Shown: positions 9,143 through 16,637 of the stretch, one piece after another
Numbering within the stretch: position 1 is the stretch's first letter
Layout: the number at the start of each line of letters is the position of its first letter
Assembly (NCBI RefSeq): GCF_000499385.1
Contig: NW_013654621.1
Coordinates: 1 to 16,989 of the forward strand
Length of the DNA: 16,989 bases
Reading direction: 5' to 3'
Source of the DNA: Eimeria necatrix
Lineage: Eukaryota > Apicomplexa > Conoidasida > Eucoccidiorida > Eimeriidae
Notes under the pieces: generated by a model
The model's input: only the letters and a program-made list of their open reading frames with translations
The model's database searches: none
What the model was told of the DNA's origin: nothing
Program-made: the position numbers and the translations under genes

Positions 9143-9686
9143 ACCTGGAGACACAAAAGGGTACTGAAGACCACTGGGGCCCCCCAGACAACAGGGGCCC
9201 CCAGGGCTCCCAGGGGGGCCTTGGGGGCCCCTATGGGGGCCCCCAGGAGTACGGGGGCCCCCAAGGGTACCGGGGACCCGAAGAGCACAGGGGCCCCCCG
9301 GAGTATGGGGGCCCCCAAGACGACAGGGGCCCCCATGACGACAGGGGCCCCCAGGAGTATAGGGGCCCCCAGGAGTACAGGGGCCCCCAAGACGACAGGG
9401 GCCCCCCGGAGTATAGGGGCACCCAAGAGTATAGGGGCCCCCAAGAGTACAGGGGCCCCCAAGAGTTCAGGGGCCCCCAAAAGGACAGGGGCCCCCAGGA
9501 GTACAGGGGCCCCCAGGAGTACAGGGGCCCCCAGGAGGAGAGGGGCCCCCAGGGTTTGGATTTGAGAATATCTGAGACCCAACTGAGGGCCAAAATGGAG
9601 TTGGAAAGATCTCGAAGAGGACAACGTGGGGCTGTTGAGGGGCCCCTGCATGCGCCCTATGCCACTTGGGGCTCTGAGGCTCCCTT
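9143..9686 (+). CDS. Exon encoding an RGPQEY-like hexapeptide repeat
   Basis: After CTTTTGCTGCAG the frame reads [18 protein letters not shown]. Then come about 18 copies of an 18-bp unit giving RGP followed by variable pairs: QEY, QDD, PEY, HDD, QEF, QKD, QEE. It ends in [20 protein letters not shown]. Copies vary TAC/TAT synonymously in this frame, which favours it over the overlapping TGAPKS frame. The 3' boundary is uncertain: CAAC|GTGGGG (exon end 9625, phase 1) or CCTT|GTGGGT (exon end 9686, phase 2). Both can join the next exon, at 10149 and 10147 respectively, using neighbouring AG acceptors. The charged end resembles the highly charged next exon. The repeat is hydrophilic and probably disordered; its function is unknown. 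Confidence 0.55.
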
Positions 9687-10146
9687 GTGGGTTTTTGGCG
9701 AAAGTTGGGGAATTTAGGAGGGATTTTGGAGGAAAACTTTCCCGTTTTTGTCGCCTTTTTATTTATTTAATATATTTATTTTATTTTAAGACACAAATGG
9801 GTTTAATTGCGCTAATTTTCATGTAAATAAAGGCGCTCTGCATGCGCGCTGCATGCAGACGCGCACGCGGTATTTCAGGTGTACATACACCCCATGCATG
9901 CAGCGCTTTTTGTGAAATTTTTGCGGAGGAAAAGAAAAATGGCAAAAAACAAATAAAACAATAAATATAATAAATATAACAAATATAATTAATATAATTA
10001 ATATAATTAATGTAATTAATATAATTAATATAATTAATATAATTAATATAATTAATAATTCAAATGGAGAAGTCGGGGCGCGCGAAAAGTGGAAAAGACG
10101 GACAGAGGCCACGGGGTGTACGTACACCTCGGCGTTTGTGTCTCAG

Positions 10147-10283
10147 AGACACTGCGGAGGAAAGACAAAAGAAAAAGTTCAAAGAAGAAATGAAAGAAGA
10201 ATTAAAACAAAGACAAAGGAATATGGAGCCCCTTTCCGTCACAGAAAGAGCAGCGGCAAAGGCAGAAAGTGAGAAAGCCGAGG
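10147..10283 (+). CDS. Exon encoding a highly charged helical segment
   Basis: After TTTGTGTCTCAG the frame reads DTAEERQKKKFKEEMKEEL, KQRQRNMEPLSVTERA and AAKAESEKAE, a Lys/Glu-rich stretch likely to form a long helix or coiled coil. Two phase-1 donors are possible: GAAA|GTGAGA (end 10268), closer to the usual consensus, or GAGG|GTTTAG (end 10283), which lies in the first unit of a telomere-type array. Both join 10736 in frame. Confidence 0.6.
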
Positions 10284-10330
10284 GTTTAGGGTTTAGGGTT
10301 TAGGGTTTAGGGTTTAGGGTTTAGGGTTTA
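10281..10330. repeat. Telomere-type (GGGTTTA)n array at an exon boundary
   Basis: About seven GGGTTTA heptamers begin directly after the Lys/Glu-rich coding stretch, within 0-15 nt of the predicted donor. Confidence 0.92.
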
Positions 10331-10403
10331 GCAGTGAAGCCCGCCGCTCTGCTGCTGCAGGTGATGCAGTTTTGCTGCTCTGCTGCTGCACACAATTTAC
10401 TAA

Positions 10404-10464
<61 letters not shown>

Positions 10465-10560
10465 TAATAATAATAATAATAATGGTAATAATAATAATAA
10501 TAATAATAATATAATAATATTAATAATAATAATAAATGATGGTAATAATAACAATTAATA
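10404..10560. repeat. (AAT)n microsatellite in intron
   Basis: About 40 AAT/TAA triplets with a few substitutions. It begins at a GTAATAAT that could itself serve as a donor for a small cryptic exon at 10361-10403. Confidence 0.9.
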
Positions 10561-10735
10561 ATAAAGAGAGAATTCGAATTGAAAAGAGTAATTTTTTTTT
10601 GTAATTAAAAATAATTATTGTATTTAATTAAAAAGAATTATTCTATTTAATTAAAAGGAATTATTATATTTAACTAAAAGGAATTATTATTTTTAATTAA
10701 AAAGAATTATTATTTTTTAATTTTAATTTATGCAG

Positions 10736-10837
10736 TTTTGGGCTGGCAAACAAAAGCACAAAATTATTATTTGCTTTACCAGCGGCTGCTGCAGCGGCAG
10801 CAGCCCCTGGAGTCACAAGTCCTAAAACTCACCAAAG
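10736..10837 (+). CDS. Exon of the long plus-strand gene (helical segment)
   Basis: After a very T-rich tract and TTTATGCAG the frame reads LGWQTKAQNYYLLYQRLLQ, then RQQPLESQVLKLTK, and ends one base into a codon at AAAG|GTAAAA. The single G joins AC of the next exon to give Asp (LTK-D-LAVAKEAK). Phase in is 1 and phase out is 1. Composition is mixed and helix-like, with few repeats. Confidence 0.7.
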
Positions 10838-10856
10838 GTAAAAAGCCCCAAAAATG

Positions 10857-10936
10857 CATGCATGCATGCATGCATGCATGCATGCATGCATGCATGCGTT
10901 CGTGCATGCATGCATGCATGTGTGCATGCATGCATT
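10857..10936. repeat. (TGCA)n array in intron
   Basis: Runs of TGCATGCA with a few single-base changes start about 17 nt after the donor of the preceding exon. Confidence 0.92.
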
Positions 10937-11808
10937 TCAGGGTCTTTTTGGTTTGTAATTATGTGTCTTTGTTTCTTGTTAAAACATATTTGCTGGCATG
11001 CATTTAGGCTTCTGTGCTTTTAAAAATATGTTATTTTAAATTTATATAAATATATTATGCATTTTTATGTATTTTTAAATGTAGAATTGCATGCATATTT
11101 ATTTGCTGAATAAGTAATTAGTTATAAATAAATAAATATATATGTATATATAAGTAATTATATATAAATGTAAATTTCCATTTATTTCTTTTAAATTCCC
11201 AAACGCATGCACTTTTTAATTTTGTGTGTTTCTGGTGTAGAGACACTCCAGGAATCATTTAAAGAAATTCTTTTCTTCATTTTTAAATTTAAATGCATTT
11301 TTAGTTTTTTGTATATTGCGGATTTATTCATTTGCAAATAAACTTATTTGTTTATTAGTCTAAATAAATATATTTGTTACTGCATGCATGCATGCATGCA
11401 TGCATAAATAACATTTATTTACAAATAAATATATTTGTTTGTTAATGTGTAAGTGTACTTTTTTATTTACAAACAAATGCATTTCTTTATTCTTCAATAA
11501 ATCCATTTGCGCATGCATTTAAATAATCATACTTGCTTATAATAATATGTATATTTACATTGTCATTTATATTATTTTTTAAATAATTGTAATTAAACAA
11601 ATAATAAAGTCTTGAGCGCATGCAGCCCGGCTGTGCAAATGGAGTGTACATACACCTGGTGGCGGCTGGCCTTGGGGTGTATGGGGAGCTGCAAGTTTGG
11701 ATTTTTTGGATTTTTTGCATTTCTTCATCAATTTTAATTCTTTTTCTTTCAATTAAAGACTATTTACAATATTTTTTAAAATTATTTTTCTTTTTTCCTC
11801 TTTGGCAG

Positions 11809-11915
11809 ACTTAGCTGTTGCAAAAGAGGCCAAAAACAACTCGCGCATGCAGTCCCCAAACCCTGCGACGCATGCAGAGCCCAGCCAGGCAGTGTGGGGC
11901 CCCACAGACGGCCAG
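11809..11915 (+). CDS. Exon of the long plus-strand gene
   Basis: After TTTTTTCCTCTTTGGCAG, a strong acceptor, the exon carries two bases plus 35 codons: LAVAKEAKNNSRMQSPN followed by PATHAEPSQAVWGPTDGQ. It ends at CCAG|GTAATG in phase 0. The other frames contain stops or read poorly. Phase agrees on both sides. Confidence 0.72.
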
Positions 11916-11938
11916 GTAATGCGGTGAAGCCCCTGGGG

Positions 11939-12054
11939 CCTAGGGTTTAGGGTTTAGGGTTTAGGGTTTAGGGTCTAGGGCTTAGAACTTGGGTCCTAGG
12001 GTTCAGGATTTGGGGCCTAGGGTTTAGGGTTTAGGGTTTAGGGTTTAGGGTTTG
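11939..12054. repeat. Telomere-type TTTAGGG array in intron, partly degenerate
   Basis: Two blocks of perfect TTTAGGG flank a degenerate middle (GGTCTAGGGCTTAG and similar). The array starts about 24 nt downstream of the donor at 11916. Confidence 0.9.
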
Positions 12055-12479
12055 GGGGCGGAGAGGGCAAATGAAAAGTTGAATTAAATGCGAACTGCAC
12101 TATAAATGCATTTAAATGCATTTATAATTTGAATTATAAATAATTGAAGTTATAAATGCATTTAAATATGTTTTAAATTAAATAAAACTCCATTTCCTCA
12201 AATGCATGCACTTGGGGCTTTGCAGCGTTTCATCTTGCTGCAGCTGCTCGGGTGTATGTACACCCCAGCTCCTGCTTTTGGTTTTTTCTTGAAAGCGCCT
12301 TTTTGTCCTTTTGCCTTTATCTGCTCGCCAATTAAATTAAATTTAATTAATTTAATTAATTAAATCAAATTAATTTGATTTAATTTAATTAATTAAATTA
12401 AATTAAATTTAATTTAATTTATTTGTTGAAGTCCTAGGGAAGTTGATGCAGCAGAAGCTTGTGGGTCTTTTGTCTTCAG

Positions 12480-12559
12480 CTGTCTGCAGACTACAAAGAG
12501 CTGCTGCAGTGTTTGCTGGGGGTCTGCAGCAGCATAACTCCTGTCTTTGCCCACCAAGT

Positions 12560-12606
<47 letters not shown>

Positions 12607-12763
12607 GGGGGCCCCCGGGGGGCCCCCCCCCCATTGTCGCGCATATGATTAATGCTGTCGAATTTGTTGCTGCATGCAGCCACCAAAGTGCAGCAATAGA
12701 AAGGGCCCGGCAGCAGCTTTGGGCGGTGCTGCAGGGGCTGCCGGCGAGCTGCTGGGCCCACGC

Positions 12764-12813
<50 letters not shown>

Positions 12814-12913
12814 GCGGCGGCAGGGCGAGGGGCAGATCTCTCAGCAGCTGCAGCAGACACACGGGGACCCGCAGCAGCTCTCGCCGTGTCTCTTTTGTCT
12901 CTTCTGACGAAGA

Positions 12914-12949
<36 letters not shown>

Positions 12950-13067
12950 ACGGGGGGCCCCCAGAGGGGCCCCAAGTGGGGCCCCAAGAGGGGCCCCCAG
13001 GGGATATGCCTTTCCTACCTTCCGCGATGGAAAAGTTATAAGTCACGAGAGACATCTCCTCTTTACA
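12480..13067 (+). CDS. Exon with Gln/Ser runs and GAP repeats
   Basis: After GTCTTTTGTCTTCAG the frame reads LSADYKELLQCLLGVCSS, ITPVFAHQ, a Gln run, GGPPGGPPPIVAHMINAVE, SAAIERARQQLWAVLQGL, a second Gln run, an Arg/Ser-rich stretch with RRVSFVSSDEDSSSSS, GAP repeats and YAFPTFRDGKVISHER. It ends at TTTACA|GTGAGC in phase 0. Phase-0 entry matches the previous exon. RRVSFVSSDEDSSSSS resembles a kinase-substrate type acidic/basic serine patch, but that is only compositional. Family unknown. Confidence 0.75.
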
Positions 13068-13077
13068 GTGAGCCCCG

Positions 13078-13120
13078 AAACCCTAAACCCTAAACCCTAA
13101 AACCTAAACCCTAAACCCTC
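13078..13120. repeat. Telomere-type CCCTAAA array in a 93-nt intron
   Basis: Six CCCTAAA-type units (one AACCTAAA) occupy nearly half of the intron 13068-13160. They start about 10 nt after the donor GTGAGC. Confidence 0.92.
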
Positions 13121-13160
13121 GGTGGTGCAAAAGACAAGTTTGCTGCTTCTTTTGCTTCAG

Positions 13161-13212
13161 GCAGCCCCAGTGGACATCTCCATGCAGCAGCAGCCCCCCA
13201 GCAGTGGCCCAC
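13161..13212 (+). CDS. Small exon preceding an alanine-codon-like region
   Basis: After TTCTTTTGCTTCAG the frame reads AAPVDISMQQQPPSSGP, then meets CCAC|GTGAGC in phase 1. Reading through would give a long Ala run with Val interruptions, but that frame is not the one supported downstream. Using this donor and an acceptor before 13482 restores the downstream frame. Either a 269-nt intron or a frame change inside the repeat is needed. Confidence 0.5.
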
Positions 13213-13481
13213 GTGAGCTCTTAGTGGCAGTTATTGCTGCAGCAGCAGCAGCAGCTGCTGCTGCTGCTGTAGCTGCAGCAGCCGCTGCTGCTGCTGTAGC
13301 TGCAGCTGCTGCTGCTGCTGCTGTAGCTGCAGCAGCAGCAGCTGCTGCTGTAGCTGCAGCTGCTGCATCTGCAGCTGCTGCAGTAGCAGCTGCAGGAGCA
13401 CGCGTTGCTGCGCGGGCAGCCGTAGCAGTTGCTGCAGCAGCAGCAGCAGCAGCTTGTGTGCGCTGTGTGCTGCTGCTGCAG

Positions 13482-13622
13482 CAGCCGCCGAGCAGCAGCG
13501 CAGCAGCAGCACGCAGCAGCAGAGTTTGCTGCAGCGAAGAGTCTGTGCTGCTCTTAGCCTCAAAGACATGCAAGCCAGAGCCACGCTGCTGGCCCCGACT
13601 CGCGCTGCTGCTGCTGCAGCAG
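13482..13622 (+). CDS. Exon of the long plus-strand gene
   Basis: After GTGTGCTGCTGCTGCAG the frame reads AAEQQRSSSTQQQSLLQ, then RRVCAALSLKDMQARATLL and APTRAAAAAA. It ends one base into a codon at GCAG|GTGAGC. The split codon joins 14092 as Asp (AAA-D-TPTHKEAP), which fixes the frame for the second half. The precise acceptor is ambiguous, because many CAG triplets in the tract share the same phase. Confidence 0.6.
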
Positions 13623-13650
13623 GTGAGCTCCCGCTGCAGCCTCAGCAGCA

Positions 13651-14043
13651 AACTAGCTAGCTGGCTAGCTAGCTGGCTAGCTAGCTGGCTAGCTAGCTGG
13701 CTGGCTGGCTAGCTGGGTAGCTAGCTAGCCAGCTAGCTAGCTGTCAGACGTGCTGCCCCGCACAAAGCAGCCATCCAGCTGTTCTAAGGGCTGGCCGGCG
13801 CACCTGGCTAGCTAGCTAGCTAGAGCCTAGCTAGCTAGCTAGAGCCTAGCTAGCTAGCTAGGGCCTGGCTAGCTAGCTAGAGCCTGGCTAGCTACCTAGA
13901 AACTAGCCAGCTAGCTACCTAGCTAGCCAGCTAGCCAGCCAGCCAGCCAGCCAGCCAGCTAGCCAGCTAGCTAGCTAGCCAGCTAGCTAGCTAGCTAGCT
14001 AGCTAGCTGACACTTTGTAGGGGAGGCAGGTGGCAGCTAGCTA
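13651..14043. repeat. (CTAG)n-rich array in intron
   Basis: GCTAGCTAG and related words (GCTGGCTAGCTA, AGAGCCTAGCTA, CCAGCCAG) fill most of the intron 13623-14091. The unit CTAG is self-complementary and puts stops in every frame, so the array cannot be coding. One unique stretch (13742-13805) interrupts it. Confidence 0.92.
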
Positions 14044-14091
14044 GCCAGTGGAGCGCCTGCTGCTTGTGTGGGGTGTGGGGTGTCTGCGCAG

Positions 14092-14214
14092 ACACCCCAA
14101 CGCACAAAGAAGCCCCACTGCATGCAAAGTTGGGGCCCTCCAGCCGCTTCAAGTTTCTTGCTGCGGGGCCCCACAGGACTGCAGCAGCAAAAGCCTCCAC
14201 GCCCAGTGCAGCAG
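14092..14214 (+). CDS. Exon of the long plus-strand gene
   Basis: After GTCTGCGCAG the frame reads TPTHKEAPLHAKLGPSSR, FKFLAAGPHRTAAAKAST and PSAA. It ends with G at GCAG|GTGGGA. The split codon joins AG of the next exon to give Glu (SAA-E-IRSKCLF). Phase agrees at both ends (1 in, 1 out). The acceptor lies inside a perfect 24-bp palindrome. Confidence 0.65.
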
Positions 14215-14222
14215 GTGGGACT

Positions 14223-14254
<32 letters not shown>

Positions 14255-14300
14255 TGCAGCAGCAGCTGCAGCAGCAGCTGCAGCGCTGTTTTGTCTTCAG

Positions 14301-14391
14301 AGATTCGCTCCAAATGCCTCTTTGTTTGCATGCGTTTTGAGCCGGGCTTAAAGGCTTTTCGATTTGCTGCAGCAGCCTGCACGAGTGCTGC

Positions 14392-14425
<34 letters not shown>

Positions 14426-14546
14426 GCATCAAGGGGCTGCAGCAGAGTGGCTGCTGCTTTTGTCGCTGCAGGGCCAATTGCTGCTCTTTCTAGGAAGAGC
14501 CCTAACCTGCTGCTGCCGCCCACTGCAGCAGCAAGAACAGCAGCAG

Positions 14547-14578
<32 letters not shown>

Positions 14579-14864
14579 AACAAATATCCCGTTTCGTCCG
14601 TCTCTCCGCATGCAGCAACACCGTCAGCCCCCGCAGCAGCAACTCTCCCACTCACCGGAGCTCGTGTGCAGCAGCAGCCGCAGCAGCAGCAGCAGCAGCA
14701 GTTGCTGCAGCAGCAGCAGCCACAACAGAAGCAGCCGCAGCAGCCAACACCGCCACCGCAGCAGCAAGCGCAGCAGTCGCCGCAGCAGCAGCAACAGCCG
14801 CAATCGCAACCCCGAGAACAGCAGCAGCAGCAGGACAAGCAGCAGCAGCAGCAGCAGCAGGACA

Positions 14865-14905
<41 letters not shown>

Positions 14906-15289
14906 ACACAAAAAGACCACCATCTATCCTCTCCGCTGCACACTTACCCCTCTGCTGATGCTGCTTCCTCTGCAGCCAAGCCGGGGGCCCCCGCAGCAAC
15001 TCCAGGGGCCCCGGGGGCCCCCAAGGCCCCGGGGGCCCCCGAGGCCCCAGGGGCCCCTAACACCCCCGGGGCCCCCAAGACCCCAGGGGCCCCCGCTGAG
15101 TCTGTGAAGAAAGCAGCAGTGAAGTCGAAGTCTCTTTTTCCGGATATTGAATCTGCTGTTGCAACAGATGATGAAAGTAAAACAAAAAGTGAAAGGGGGG
15201 CCCCCAAGGAAGAAGAAGGGAAGGCTGGGGGGCCCCCCGGTGGAGGGGGGCCCTCGGGGGAGAAGGCTGCAGCAGGGCCCCCCAAGCCC

Positions 15290-15324
<35 letters not shown>

Positions 15325-15436
15325 TCCTGCTGCTGCAGCAGCAAAGAAGGAAGGAGATGGAGACAAAGCCGGCAAAGAGGGAAAGGGCCCAAAGGCAAAG
15401 CCACAGGGGCCCCCTCCTAAAGGGGAGGCGTCTCCC

Positions 15437-15488
<52 letters not shown>

Positions 15489-15583
15489 AGAAATCGCCCG
15501 AAAAAGCAGAAGACACTAAGAAGGCCCCAGAGAGCCCCAAAAAAGCCCCAAAAGCTGCAGCAGACACTGAGGCCCCCAAAGAG
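14301..15583 (+). CDS. Largest exon: Ala/Gln runs, GAP repeats and a Lys/Glu/Ala-rich tail
   Basis: After TTTTGTCTTCAG the exon is open for about 427 codons. It starts IRSKCLFVCMRFEPGLKAF, then has Ala runs, LSRKSPNLLLPPTAAARTA, a region of Gln with Pro, Arg and Asp-Lys insertions (about 14675-14905), and DHHLSSPLHTYPSADAASS. GAP-type repeats with alternating Lys, Glu and Asn spacers follow (14980-15095), then SVKKAAVKSKSLFPDIESA, an acidic patch (TDDESKTKSERG), and Ala-rich and Lys/Glu-rich linker sequence such as KKSPEKAEDTKKAPESPKK. It ends at AAAGAG|GTAAAA in phase 0. The frame is one phase-consistent step from 14092-14214. The tail resembles a disordered, highly charged linker and not a folded domain. 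Open frames on the opposite strand (Cys/Leu-rich) are shadows of the CAG tracts. Confidence 0.8.
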
Positions 15584-15608
15584 GTAAAATGCTTGACAGT
15601 AGGGTTCT

Positions 15609-15722
15609 GCATGCATGCATGCATGCATGCATTTTTGCATGCATGCATGCATGCATGCATGCATCTTTGCATGCATGCATGCGTTTTTGTATGCATGCGT
15701 GCATGCATGCATGCATGCACAA
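15609..15722. repeat. (TGCA)n array in intron, broken by T-rich spacers
   Basis: Four blocks of TGCATGCA are separated by TTTTT, CTTT and GTTTTTGTA. The array starts about 25 nt after the donor at 15584, like the array after the donor at 10838. Confidence 0.92.
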
Positions 15723-15788
15723 GTGCGTGCAGAAGAGTTGGGCTTTTCCTGCCCGTGGGGCTGTGGGGCCTAGAGCCTGCAGTTTATT

Positions 15789-15835
<47 letters not shown>

Positions 15836-15854
15836 TTGCTGCTGCGCTGCGCAG

Positions 15855-15879
15855 GGCCCTCCAGCAAAAGAGGCGCCAG
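15855..15879 (+). CDS. Microexon (25 nt) of the long plus-strand gene
   Basis: Between GCTGCGCTGCGCAG and CCAG|GTAGGT the frame reads GPPAKEAP plus one base, continuing the Lys/Glu/Pro/Ala-rich tail of the preceding exon (APKE-GPPAKEAP). Phase in 0, out 1. At 25 nt it is supported only by phase and composition. Confidence 0.5.
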
Positions 15880-15942
15880 GTAGGTGTACGTACACCCCAG
15901 AGGTGGAGAGACATCCGAAAGATAAAGAATGAAATAAAGGCC

Positions 15943-15983
<41 letters not shown>

Positions 15984-16024
15984 GCAGCTGTGGGGCCCCA
16001 CACTTTGTGTCTGCATGCGTGCAG

Positions 16025-16061
16025 CAGCGGGCCCCGTGGTGATGCGCATTTCTCACCTCAA
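16025..16061 (+). CDS. Small exon, possibly the start of a more ordered region
   Basis: After GCATGCGTGCAG the frame reads (A)AGPVVMRISHLK and ends after two bases of the Lys codon at CTCAA|GTATAT. With the next exon this gives ISHLK-SLTGEG, completing AAG. Unlike most of the protein, the run has alternating hydrophobic residues (VVMRI). Confidence 0.55.
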
Positions 16062-16090
16062 GTATATTCTCAACTGGCAGACCCTAATCT

Positions 16091-16226
16091 AGGGTTTAGG
16101 GTTTAAGGTTTAGGGTTTAGGGTTTAGGGTTTGGGGCTTAGAGTTTAGGGTTTAGGATTTAGGGTCTGGGGTTTAGGGCTTAGGGATTAGGGTTTAGGGT
16201 TTAGGGTTTAGGGTTTAGGGTTTACT
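16091..16226. repeat. Telomere-type TTTAGGG array in intron, partly degenerate
   Basis: TTTAGGG heptamers, with variants such as TTTGGGG, CTTAGAG and TCTGGGG in the middle, fill most of the 171-nt intron 16062-16232. They end about 6 nt before the acceptor ACTGCTCAG. Confidence 0.92.
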
Positions 16227-16232
16227 GCTCAG

Positions 16233-16311
16233 GTCGCTCACGGGAGAAGGAACAGAGCCGAGGACTTTTCAGGTGGTTCTTCATGGGGCAGAAGAAAACC
16301 CTCTGCAACTG
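16233..16311 (+). CDS. Last recognisable exon in the window
   Basis: After TTTACTGCTCAG the frame reads SLTGEGTEPRTFQVVLHG and AEENPLQL, ending at CTG|GTAAGA (strong donor, phase 0). Entry phase 2 matches 16025-16061. TFQVVLHG suggests a beta strand, so this may begin a folded domain that continues beyond the window. No family could be assigned. The other two frames are also open over this short length, so phase is the main support. Confidence 0.65.
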
Positions 16312-16324
16312 GTAAGAGCCCTCA

Positions 16325-16600
16325 AACTCTAAACCCTAAACCCTAAACCCTAAACCCTAAACCCTTTCCCGTGAGCCCTAAACGCTAGACCCTGGACCCT
16401 ACACCGTAGACCCTCGGCCCCATTTCCGAGTCCCCTAAACCCTAAACCCTAAACCCTAAACCCCAGACGTAAACCCTAGAGTCTGAAGGTCAGGCCCTAA
16501 ACGCTAAACCCTAAACCCTAGACCCTAGCCCGTGAGCGCCGCTTGCCACCCCCGAAGGCCAAACCCTAAACCCCAAACCCTAAACCCTAAACCCTAATTC
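16325..16600. repeat. Degenerate telomere-type AAACCCT region
   Basis: Perfect AAACCCT blocks (about 16334-16363, 16436-16463, 16564-16597) alternate with decayed units (CTAGACCCTGGACCCTACACC). It begins about 15 nt after the donor at 16312 and is presumably the start of the next intron. Confidence 0.88.
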
Positions 16601-16637
16601 GCATGCGTGGAATCTGCGCAGGCCTCGCAGCAGGGGC

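Noticed and set aside
14149..14943. Cys-rich and Leu-rich open frames on the minus strand
   Set aside because: They mirror the CAG tracts of the plus-strand exon 14301-15583; the opposite frame has mixed protein-like segments and phase-consistent splicing.
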